A DNA stretch of 64,000 bases from Hymenobacter mellowenesis (GTDB lineage: Bacteria > Bacteroidota > Bacteroidia > Cytophagales > Hymenobacteraceae), in the NCBI RefSeq assembly GCF_030581005.1, contig NZ_JAUQSX010000003.1, positions 186,001 to 250,000 of the forward strand, read 5' to 3'. Position numbers and translations under genes: made by a program. Of this stretch, positions 34,475 through 42,724 are shown one piece after another; within the stretch, counting starts at the first letter, position 1, and each line of letters starts with the position of its first letter. Under the pieces are notes generated by a model, which was given only the letters and a program-made list of their open reading frames with translations, did no database searches and had not been told where the DNA came from.

Positions 34475-37400
34475 AAGAATTTTCTAACGGCGCGGTTGGC
34501 TTCAACTCACGGGACCCCTCTGGGGCCGGCCCCCTCTCCTGCGGAGAGGGGATGCCAGACGCGAGAATCGTTGAACGCACCCCCTCTCCGCAGGAGAGGG
34601 GGCCGGGGGGTGAGGTGAGCCATTGGATGATATTGCTTCTATCATTCTTAACCTTCACCGCCCACGCCCAAACCGCGCCCACCCCGCCGCTCTGGCACAA
34701 CCAGCCGCGTACCCTGCGCTACCATCCCGAAGGCACCGATTTCGTTATCACCAACGGCACGCACCGCTTCACCCGCGCCCTCTACGGCACCAATACAGTC
34801 TTCCGCGTAGAAGCCGGCGACCTGCCGGAGTTTGCCCTTTACCTGCCCGGCATGGGCGGCAACCTGAAGTTTGGCCTGCTGGCCAATGGCCAGAGCAAGT
34901 GGCTGATTAAGGCCGAGAACATCACGGCCCGCTACCGCCCGGGCCTGATGCTCTACGACATCACCGACCCGCTGCTGGGCCCTTCGGGCAAGCTGCACCT
35001 CGAAGTAGCGGCTTCGGCGGAGGCCGAAGGCGTGCTGGTGAAGGCGCGATTTGAAAATGCCCCGGCCAACAACGTGCAGCTGCTGTGGGCTTTTGGCGGG
35101 GCCACGGGCAAAAGATTCAACCGCGACGGCGACATCGGGGCCGACCCGGAATCGAGCTTCTACTTAAAGCCGGAGTATTGCCAGGGCAACGCCTTTGAGC
35201 TCAAGAAAAACAGCTTCGCCCTGCGCTACGGCATCGCCCCGCCGGCCGCCGATGCCTATGGGGATTTGGGCGCGAAGAAGCCCGTGGCGTCGCCAGCTTC
35301 GACGCCGCCCGCAGCGGCCAAAACGCTGCTGGGCATCGCCCCGCCCGCCTCCGAATCCCATGTGGCCGATGCCGCGAAACAAGAGACGCCGCAGCAGCTT
35401 TTTGCGTCGGCCGCCTCCGCCACGCCGGTGGTGACGGGGCGCCTGAACGTCCGGAACGGCGAGGACTTCTACTTCGCGGTGCAGAAAGCGGAAACGGCCC
35501 CGGCGCTGAGCTATGCCGCGCAGCCTGCCGCCTTCGCCCGCGCCCAGGCCGCCGGCGCCGCGCTGGCCGCCCGCGTCACCGTTTTCACGCCCGACCCCTA
35601 CATCAATACTCTCGGCGGGGCGCTGGCCGTGGCCGCCGATGCCAACTGGGAAACGCCGTCCTACCTGCACGGGGCCATTGCCTGGCGCCTGCGCCTCAAC
35701 GGCTGGCGCGGCCCCTACATGGCCGACCCGCTGGGCTGGCACGACCGCGCCGTCACCCACTTTCGGGCCTACGCCAAGTCGCAGCTCACCAGCCCGCCCA
35801 GCGGTCCCGTTACGCCCGATACGGCCCTGCACCTGGCCCGGCAGCTCGAAAAGCTGGGCACCGCCGTGTTCAGCGAAGGCTATATCAGCCGCAACCCCGG
35901 CGGCGATTTTCGGGCCCACCACTACGACATGAACCTCGTGTGCATTGACGAGCTGCTGCGCCATTTCAACTGGACCGGCGACCTAGCTTTTGCCCGCGAG
36001 ATGTGGCCCGTGCTACAGCGCCACCTGGCCTGGGAAAAGCGCAACTTCGACCCCGACGGCGACGGGTTGTATGACGCCTATGCGGCCATCTGGGCCTCTG
36101 ATGCACTGCAATACAGCGGCGGGGCCGTCACGCACTCGTCGGCCTACAATTACTTCGCCAACCAGAAAGCCGCCGAACTGGCCCAGCTGCTGGGCGAAAA
36201 CGCGGAGCCCTACCGCCAGGAAGCCACCAAAATTCACCAGGCCATAAATAGCCGGCTGTGGCTGAATCCGCAGGGCTGGTACGCCGAATACCAGGATGCC
36301 CTGGGCCTGAAAACCCTGCACCCGGCCGCCGCGCTGTGGACGGTGTACCACGCGCTGGATTCGGAGGTGCCGGATGCGTTTCAGGCCTACCAGGCATTGC
36401 GCTACGTCGATGCCGGGCTGCCGCACATTCCGGTGCGCGCCGCCGGCCTGCCCGATGCCGGCTACTACCTGCTGTCGACCACCAACTGGCAGCCCTACGA
36501 CTGGTCGCTGAACAACGTGGTGATGGCCGAAAACCTGCACGCCACGCTGGCCAACTGGCAGGCCGGCCGCTCAGAGTCGGCCTTCCTGCTCTGGAAAAGC
36601 GCCTTGCTCGAAAGCATGTACCTGGGCAGCAGCCCCGGCAATTTCCAGCAGATTTCCTTCTACGACGCCAACCGCGGCGAGCTGTACCGCGACTTTGCCG
36701 ACCCCATCGGCATGGCCGCCCGTTCCCTGGTAGAGGGCCTGTTCGGCATCGTGCCCGATGCTTTGCATGGCACCCTGCGCATCCGCCCGGGCCTGCCCGC
36801 CGCTTGGAACGAGGCCGCCCTGACGGTGCCGGACATGGCGTTTACTTTTAAGCGAAACGAAGCGCGCGACACCTATACCATCAACCCCGCTTTTGCCAAG
36901 CCGCTCCGGTTGCAGTTGCAGCTGCAGGCCCGCGCCGTGGGCATCCAGGCCGTTACGGTAAACGGGCAGCCGGCCCAGTGGCGCAACGTGGAAGCGGCCG
37001 TGGGGCAGCCCATTATCGAAATCAGCAGCGAGCCGGCGGCGAAGTACGTGGTCGAAGTGCAGTGGCAGGGCGCTGCGCCCGACACGGCCGCGACCCAGCC
37101 GCAATACGCCGCCAACGAGGAACTGACCGTGCGCTTCCCGCAGGCCACCATAGTCAAGGTTTTCGACCCGCAACAGGTGCTACGCCAGGCGAAAAATACG
37201 GCGCACGAGCTCAGCGCACAGGTAGGCGGGGAGCCCGGCGCCCGCACGGCGTTCGTGCAGCTGCGGCAGGGCGCCCTCACCTGGTGGGAACCGCTGAACC
37301 TGAACGTAGCTCCGGCCACGAAAGCGGCGGAAGCGGCTCCGGCCACCGTTGCCAGATGGGAAACCGTGGACCTGAGCCGCTATTTTAACGACCAGGTGAC

Positions 37401-38076
37401 GCGCATTTTTCAAAACAAATACCTCACGCCCCGCACCAGCACGGCCACCCTGCAGCTGCCCACCCAGGGCATCGGCAACTGGTGCTACCCGCTCATCCAA
37501 GCCAACATCGACGACAGCGGCCTGCGCCAGTTGGCCGGTTTGAAAAACGAAATCCGGCTGCCGGATAATGTGCCGCTGCGCACGCCCGGCGCGGCCGGCG
37601 CCAGGAATATCCTCTTCGTGTCGCAGTGGGACAATTATTCCCACGAAGCCACCGTGCCGCTGGCGGGCCGCGCCAGCCGTGCCGTGCTGCTGATGGCCGG
37701 CTCCACCAATCCCATGCAAAGCCAGCTCACCAACGGCGAAGTGCTGGTGACCTACGCCGACGGCAGCACCGCCACGCTGCCCCTGCGCAACCCCGACAAC
37801 TGGTGGCCCATCGAGCAGGACTACGCCAACGACGGCTTCGCCTTCCAAACCAATGCCCCCCAACCGCTGCGACTCCACCTCAAAACCGGCCTCATGACGC
37901 GCGATTTCACCCAATACACCAGCATCAAGGGCTTCAGTACGCGCGCCATCGACGGCGGCGCGGCCACCGTGCTGGAACTGCCGCTCGACCCAAAGAAAAA
38001 GCTCAAAAGCCTCACGGTAAAAGCGCTGGCCAATGACGTGGTGATTGGGCTGATGAGCGTGACGCTGGGACGGTAG
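34471..38076 (+). CDS. DUF4450 (six-hairpin-like) secreted protein with palindrome-derived N-terminal extension
   Basis: Large exported protein, up to 1201 residues. Homology begins at about residue 69 (LWHNQPRTLRYHPEGTDFVI, YGTNTVFRVEAGDLPEF), the DUF4450 family found in Bacteroidota glycan loci. An (alpha/alpha)-barrel segment follows (LNGWRGPYMADPLGWHD, about 410-430; TNWQPYDWSLNNVVMAENLH), then beta domains. The secretion signal is MILLLSFLTFTAHAQ, whose Met is at 34627. The ATG at 34471 overlaps the GH115 stop, and the 52 codons between are mostly a family C palindrome. Either the start is 34627 with an unusually short signal, or the repeat has been absorbed into the coding region. Catalytic role unproven; a glycosidase for pectin oligosaccharides is likely. 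Confidence 0.75.
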   Translation: MKEFSNGAVGFNSRDPSGAGPLSCGEGMPDARIVERTPSPQERGPGGEVSHWMILLLSFLTFTAHAQTAPTPPLWHNQPRTLRYHPEGTDFVITNGTHRFTRALYGTNTVFRVEAGDLPEFALYLPGMGGNLKFGLLANGQSKWLIKAENITARYRPGLMLYDITDPLLGPSGKLHLEVAASAEAEGVLVKARFENAPANNVQLLWAFGGATGKRFNRDGDIGADPESSFYLKPEYCQGNAFELKKNSFALRYGIAPPAADAYGDLGAKKPVASPASTPPAAAKTLLGIAPPASESHVADAAKQETPQQLFASAASATPVVTGRLNVRNGEDFYFAVQKAETAPALSYAAQPAAFARAQAAGAALAARVTVFTPDPYINTLGGALAVAADANWETPSYLHGAIAWRLRLNGWRGPYMADPLGWHDRAVTHFRAYAKSQLTSPPSGPVTPDTALHLARQLEKLGTAVFSEGYISRNPGGDFRAHHYDMNLVCIDELLRHFNWTGDLAFAREMWPVLQRHLAWEKRNFDPDGDGLYDAYAAIWASDALQYSGGAVTHSSAYNYFANQKAAELAQLLGENAEPYRQEATKIHQAINSRLWLNPQGWYAEYQDALGLKTLHPAAALWTVYHALDSEVPDAFQAYQALRYVDAGLPHIPVRAAGLPDAGYYLLSTTNWQPYDWSLNNVVMAENLHATLANWQAGRSESAFLLWKSALLESMYLGSSPGNFQQISFYDANRGELYRDFADPIGMAARSLVEGLFGIVPDALHGTLRIRPGLPAAWNEAALTVPDMAFTFKRNEARDTYTINPAFAKPLRLQLQLQARAVGIQAVTVNGQPAQWRNVEAAVGQPIIEISSEPAAKYVVEVQWQGAAPDTAATQPQYAANEELTVRFPQATIVKVFDPQQVLRQAKNTAHELSAQVGGEPGARTAFVQLRQGALTWWEPLNLNVAPATKAAEAAPATVARWETVDLSRYFNDQVTRIFQNKYLTPRTSTATLQLPTQGIGNWCYPLIQANIDDSGLRQLAGLKNEIRLPDNVPLRTPGAAGARNILFVSQWDNYSHEATVPLAGRASRAVLLMAGSTNPMQSQLTNGEVLVTYADGSTATLPLRNPDNWWPIEQDYANDGFAFQTNAPQPLRLHLKTGLMTRDFTQYTSIKGFSTRAIDGGAATVLELPLDPKKKLKSLTVKALANDVVIGLMSVTLGR
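34500..34617. repeat. Palindromic repeat, family C (copy 3), inside the 5' end of the DUF4450 reading frame
   Basis: Arms with CCGGCCCCCTCTCCTGCGGA on the left and CCGCAGGAGAGGGGGCCGGG on the right, ending in GGGGTGAGGTGAG. Read in frame with the enzyme gene. Confidence 0.88.
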
Positions 38077-38101
38077 AGTTTTCCCTATGGCGCGGCCGGG
38101 C

Positions 38102-38232
38102 AAACCTCACCCCCAGCCCCTCTCCAAAAGAGAGGGGAGCCTGGCGATTTTCTAAAATATTGTTATGAAAAAAACCTCCATTCAAATATTGTCAGGCTCC
38201 CCTCTCTTTTGGAGAGGGGCCGGGGGTGAGGT
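38102..38232. repeat. Palindromic repeat, family C (copy 4), overlapping the signal peptide of the next gene
   Basis: Left arm CCTCACCCCCAGCCCCTCTC and right arm GAGAGGGGCCGGGGGTGAGG. The start codon of the six-hairpin gene (38165) lies in the loop, and the right arm is translated. Confidence 0.9.
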
Positions 38233-40348
38233 TGGCCGCGTGGCAACGTTGCTGCTCCTCACCTTCACCACTCAGGCCCAGCCCATCAACCGGCAGGCCG
38301 TGGTGGAGCGCCACAAAGTCGTCGTCACCAATACCGATTCGCTCAATTCGCTGTCGGTGGGCAACGGCAAATTTGCCTTCACCGCCGATTTTACCGGCCT
38401 GCAGACCTTCCCGCTCCACTACGAAAAGGGCCTGCCGCTGGGCACCGAGTCGGAGTGGGGCTGGCACCGCTTTCCGAATAAAGAAGGCTATAAATTTGAC
38501 CAGAGCCTGCGCACCTACATCCTCAACGGCCGCCCGGTGAGCTACGCCGTGCAGGTAAAAACGCCCGGCAATAAAGAATCGGGCGACTACTTCCGGGCCA
38601 ACCCGCACCGCCTGCAGCTGGGCAACCTGGGCTTCGTCATTCTGAAGAAAAACGGTCAGCCGGCCGGAGTCCGGGACATTAAGAATATCCGCCAGATGCT
38701 GAACCCCTGGACGGGCGAAATCCAGAGCCACTTCACGGTGGAGGGCACGGCGGTTGACGTTGTCACCGTGGGCCACCAGACGCAGGACGCTGTGGCCGCC
38801 AAAGTCACGTCGGAACTGCTGAAGCTGGGGCGGCTGAAAGTGGCCTTGCGCTTCCCATTTCCCACGGCTGGTTGGGCCGATATGGCCGTGGATTATAGCC
38901 ATGACGACGCGCACAAATCAAGCATTGTGGAGCAGAAAGCCGGCCGCGCCCTGCTCACGCACCAACTCGATACCACGAAGTATTTCGCGGCCCTGAGCTG
39001 GGTTCAAACCGCTGCGCTGGCCGCCGGCCGGCCCCACGAATTCATTCTCACGCCCGACCGCAAAAGTGCGGTGCTGGAGCTGAGCTGCCAGTTCACGCCG
39101 CTGAAAGTCAAGGCCGCCGCGCCCACCTTTGCCGCCACCCTGGCCAATAGCCGCCAGCAGTGGCCGGCGTTCTGGCGCAGCGGCGGGGCCGTCGATTTCG
39201 GCGGCACCGCTGACCCGCGCGCTAAGGAACTGGAGCGCCGCGTGGTGCTCTCGCAGTACCTCACCAAAATCCATAACGCCGGCTCGCAGCCGCCGCAGGA
39301 AACCGGGCTGCTGCTGAATAGCTGGTACGGCCGCCCGCACCTCGAAATGCACTGGTGGCACGCGGCGCATTTCGCCCTCTGGGGCCGCCCCGAAATCCTA
39401 GAAAAGAGCCTCACCTGGTACGCTCGGCCCGACGTGCAGGCCGTGGCCCGCGGCATTGCCCAGCGCCAAGGCTACAACGGCTGGCGCTGGCAGAAAATGA
39501 CCGACCCCTGGGGCGAGGAAGGCCCGTCGTCGGTGGGCGCGTTTCTGCTGTGGCAGCAGCCGCACACCATCTACTTCGCCGAGGAAGCCTACCGCGCGCA
39601 CCCCAACGCCGCCACCCTGAAGCTGTACCAGGAGCGGGTGCTGCAGACGGCCGAGTTCATGGCCTCGTTCCCGTTTTATGAGAAGGACAAGGACCGATAC
39701 ATTCTCGGCAAAGGTGTAATTCCAGCCCAGGAGCGGTTCAAGGCCGAAGAAACCTTCAACCCCACGTTTGAGCTGGTGTATTGGCATTGGGCCCTCGATA
39801 TTGCCCAGAAATGGCGCGAGCGCCAGGGCCAGCCGCGCAATGCGAAGTGGGACGAGGTGCTGGCCAAGCTCTCGAAATTACCCGAAGCCAACGGCGTGTA
39901 CCTGGCCACCGAAAGCGCCCCCGACTCCTACACCAACCCCGAATTCAAAACCGACCACCCCTCGGTGCTGGCCGCGCTGGGCGTGATGCCCGCCACCGGC
40001 CAGCAGGACGCCGCCACCATGCGCCGCACCTTCGACCTCATCTGGACTGACTGGAGCTGGAACCAGACCTGGGGCTGGGACTTCCCCATGACGTCGATGA
40101 CGGCCACCCGCCTCGGCTTGCCCGAAAAGGCCGTAGACGCCCTTCTGATGAAGGTGCAGAAGAATACCTACCTGCCCAACGGCCACAACTACCAAGAAGG
40201 CCGCCTGCCCCTCTACTTGCCCGGCAACGGCGGCCTGCTCGCGGCCGTGGCCCTCATGTGCGCCGGATACGACGGCGCGAAGGAAGCCAACCCCGGCATT
40301 CCGAAGGGTTGGAAAGTGAAGTGGGAGGGCTTGCAGAAGATGCCGTAA
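38165..40348 (+). CDS. Secreted six-hairpin ((alpha/alpha)6) glycosidase, family unassigned
   Basis: Exported enzyme of 727 residues. The N-terminal signal reads MKKTSIQI, then 15 residues translated from a palindromic repeat, then the hydrophobic run VATLLLLTFTTQAQ. The mature protein starts with a beta-sandwich (SLSVGNGKFAFTADFTGLQT, a motif like those opening GH65/GH95-type enzymes), followed from about residue 370 by helices with EMHWWHAAHFALWGRPEIL, KMTDPWGEEGPSSVG, FNPTFELVYWHWALDIAQKW and TWGWDFPMTSMTATRLG. The acid is plausibly E in DPWGEEGPSS or the ETFNPTFE region. It resembles clan GH-L six-hairpin enzymes, but I cannot name a CAZy family. Its place between DUF4450 and GH28 genes implies a pectin oligosaccharide substrate. 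Confidence 0.65.
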   Translation: MKKTSIQILSGSPLFWRGAGGEVGRVATLLLLTFTTQAQPINRQAVVERHKVVVTNTDSLNSLSVGNGKFAFTADFTGLQTFPLHYEKGLPLGTESEWGWHRFPNKEGYKFDQSLRTYILNGRPVSYAVQVKTPGNKESGDYFRANPHRLQLGNLGFVILKKNGQPAGVRDIKNIRQMLNPWTGEIQSHFTVEGTAVDVVTVGHQTQDAVAAKVTSELLKLGRLKVALRFPFPTAGWADMAVDYSHDDAHKSSIVEQKAGRALLTHQLDTTKYFAALSWVQTAALAAGRPHEFILTPDRKSAVLELSCQFTPLKVKAAAPTFAATLANSRQQWPAFWRSGGAVDFGGTADPRAKELERRVVLSQYLTKIHNAGSQPPQETGLLLNSWYGRPHLEMHWWHAAHFALWGRPEILEKSLTWYARPDVQAVARGIAQRQGYNGWRWQKMTDPWGEEGPSSVGAFLLWQQPHTIYFAEEAYRAHPNAATLKLYQERVLQTAEFMASFPFYEKDKDRYILGKGVIPAQERFKAEETFNPTFELVYWHWALDIAQKWRERQGQPRNAKWDEVLAKLSKLPEANGVYLATESAPDSYTNPEFKTDHPSVLAALGVMPATGQQDAATMRRTFDLIWTDWSWNQTWGWDFPMTSMTATRLGLPEKAVDALLMKVQKNTYLPNGHNYQEGRLPLYLPGNGGLLAAVALMCAGYDGAKEANPGIPKGWKVKWEGLQKMP

Positions 40349-40353
40349 GTACC

Positions 40354-40444
40354 GTAGCGTGGACTCTGCGAGTCCGCGCATCACCGGTCATTCAAACGTT
40401 CATATTCGCTGCGCTCATTCGCGGACTCGCAGAGTCCACGCTAC
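40354..40444. repeat. Palindromic intergenic repeat, family B (copy 2)
   Basis: GTAGCGTGGACTCTGCGAGT and its exact complement at the right end, separated by about 40 nt; lies between the six-hairpin gene and GH28. Confidence 0.92.
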
Positions 40445-40453
40445 ATTTCCCCT

Positions 40454-42097
40454 ATGAAAGCCTTCTTGCTCGCATTACTTCCATTAGCCGCCGCCGCCCA
40501 GACGCCCGCCGCGCTGCCCCCGGTCAAAACCACGGCCTTCCGCGCCGATACCTTTTCTATTGCCAAATACGGCGCCGTGGGCGACGGCCAGACCACGAAT
40601 ACGGCTGCTTTCCAAAAAGCCATTGCGGCCTGCGCGGCCAAGGGCGGGGGCGTGGTGCTGGTGCCGCGCGGCCAGTGGCGCACCGGCCCCATCGAGCTGC
40701 AAAGCAACGTGAACCTGCACGTAGCCACCGGCGCGCTGGTGCAGTTTAGCGAGCAAATGGCTGACTACAAGCTCATCAAAACCAATTGGGAGGGCCTGGC
40801 CGCCGTGCGCAACCAGCCGCTCATTTATGGCAAAAACCTGGAAAACGTGGCCATCACCGGCCGCGGCATCCTCGACGGCGCGGGCGAAGCCTGGTGGATG
40901 ATGCAGAAGGGCCGCAGCCTCGAAAGCGACTGGAAAAAGCTGGTGGCCTCGGGCGGCGCGCTCAACGAGAAACAGGACCGGTGGTACCCCACCGCCCAAG
41001 CCCTGAAAGGCACCACCGTGAAGGAAGCCGGCGTGCTCACCGAGGAAAAGAAAAACATCGCCGATTTCGAGGATATCAAGGATTACCTGCGGCCCGATTT
41101 CCTGGTGCTGGATGGCTGCAAGCGCCTGCTCATCGAAGGCGTCACGTTCCAGAACTCGCCGGCCTGGACGGTGCACCCGCTGCTGAGCGACGACGTAATT
41201 GTGCGCAACGTGACGGTGCTCAACCCGCCCTACAGCCCCAATACCGACGCGCTGGACCTGGAATCGTGCCGCAACGGCATCGTGGAAAACTGCCTGTTCT
41301 CGGCCGGCGACGACGGCATCTGCATCAAATCGGGCCGCAACGAGCAGGGCCGCGCGCGGGGCGTGCCCACCGAGAACTTCCTCATCCGCAACTGCACCGT
41401 GTACCGGGCCCACGGCGGCTTCGTGATTGGCTCCGAGATGTCGGGCGGGGCCCGCAACATCTACGCCTCCAACCTCACCTTCATTGGTACTGACATTGGC
41501 CTGCGCTTCAAAACCACGCGCGGCCGGGGCGGGGTGGTCGAGAACATTTTCATCGACCACGTCACGATGAAGGATATCCTCAACGAAGCCCTGCTCTTCG
41601 ACATGTACTACATGATAAAGGACCCCAGCCCGCAGGTGGCCGGCTCGAAGGAGCGCCCCGCCTCGCCGCCCAAGCCGGTGGACGCGGGCACGCCGCAGTT
41701 CCGCAAAATCTACATCTCGGACGTGACCTGCAACGGCGCCAAAACCGGTATCCTGGTGCGCGGCCTGCCCGAAATGGCCATTCAGGACATCAGCCTCAAA
41801 AACGCCGTGCTGAAAAGCGAGCAGGGCTTGGTGTGCATCGAAGCCGACCGCATCAGCCTCACCAACGTAACGTTGCTGCCCACCCGTACCGACCCGGTGA
41901 TGGAAGTGCACAACAGCCGCAACATCACCCTCGACGGCATCCGCTACGCGCCGGGCGCGGCGGTGCTGCTGCGCGTGTCGGGCCCCGATAAGGCCCAGAA
42001 TATTAAGCTGACCAACACCGATGACTCGAAAGCCAAACTGGCCTTGGAACTGGGGGCTGGCGTGAATAAGAAGGTCGTTGCGATGCCGAAAAAATAG
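40454..42097 (+). CDS. Secreted GH28 polygalacturonase / exo-galacturonidase
   Basis: Exported right-handed beta-helix enzyme of 547 residues that hydrolyses alpha-1,4-galacturonan or related linkages. Signal peptide MKAFLLALLPLAAAAQ. N-terminal pectate-lyase-like start FSIAKYGAVGDGQTTNTAAF. GH28 catalytic motifs are complete: PNTDALD (N263, D265), AGDDGICIKSG (D286, D287), AHGGFVIGSE (H320) and LRFKTTRGRGG holding the substrate-binding Arg/Lys pair. The length and the insert between residues 150 and 215 are typical of Bacteroidota exo-type GH28. It closes the plus-strand operon that starts with SusC. Confidence 0.93.
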   Translation: MKAFLLALLPLAAAAQTPAALPPVKTTAFRADTFSIAKYGAVGDGQTTNTAAFQKAIAACAAKGGGVVLVPRGQWRTGPIELQSNVNLHVATGALVQFSEQMADYKLIKTNWEGLAAVRNQPLIYGKNLENVAITGRGILDGAGEAWWMMQKGRSLESDWKKLVASGGALNEKQDRWYPTAQALKGTTVKEAGVLTEEKKNIADFEDIKDYLRPDFLVLDGCKRLLIEGVTFQNSPAWTVHPLLSDDVIVRNVTVLNPPYSPNTDALDLESCRNGIVENCLFSAGDDGICIKSGRNEQGRARGVPTENFLIRNCTVYRAHGGFVIGSEMSGGARNIYASNLTFIGTDIGLRFKTTRGRGGVVENIFIDHVTMKDILNEALLFDMYYMIKDPSPQVAGSKERPASPPKPVDAGTPQFRKIYISDVTCNGAKTGILVRGLPEMAIQDISLKNAVLKSEQGLVCIEADRISLTNVTLLPTRTDPVMEVHNSRNITLDGIRYAPGAAVLLRVSGPDKAQNIKLTNTDDSKAKLALELGAGVNKKVVAMPKK

Positions 42098-42724
42098 GAA
42101 GCGCTACGGGGCGCGTTCTATCAGTTGCTAGCTGCGACTGGTTTGCAGAGCAGAGTGGAATTGAGCAGCAAAGCTGCCTGTTGGCGACAGATTCCCCAGC
42201 GGTTCTGTCGCCAACAGGCGGCTTTGCGCTGAATAATCCTCCCCCGACTGTTGCTGTCATGCTAAGTACACTTGCGATTTCAAGGGATAGATACCCTTCT
42301 GAAAGCAGTAAGCCTAGCAATGCCGCTTTTGGGCCTAGAGGCTATGAATTTTGACCAGTCAGAGCCGCAAATAAGACTATTATCCGGAAGAGCCACTGGC
42401 TGATAAAGGTCTTATCGTGTGCAAATATATGTCAAATAGCAAAACAACATCAAAACTTGCACCCCTCAATATCATCAAATGAAAGAATTTAACTGTCACG
42501 CTTTTTTGCGGAAATCGCAAAAGCGTGCTTGCCGAATTGATAAAGTTTTTACTTAGCTGGCGCTCTGTTGCTTTTACTTGAAAAAACAGGGCCTCACGTC
42601 TTGTTTGGCTAATCTTTTTGGCGGTATAGGTGAAGGATTTAAGGCATAAAAATCAACGTTGTCAGGGTGTTAAGTGCAGTGTTTTATTCTACATTTGAAA
42701 AAATTCTAATCAGCCATTTTTCAT
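42098..42724. other. Gene-free 627-bp region with two long hairpins and a probable -7 promoter element
   Basis: No gene seen. A hairpin of about 26 bp with one mismatch (42166-42191 with 42204-42231, arms containing GCCTGTTGGCGACAGA) follows GH28; no T-run follows it. A second hairpin, CACGCTTTTTTGCG with CGCAAAAGCGTG (42497-42527), lies in the AT-rich half. TACATTTG at 42690-42697 fits the Bacteroidota -7 box TAnnTTTG for the downstream gene; a good -33 box is not evident. Confidence 0.5.
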
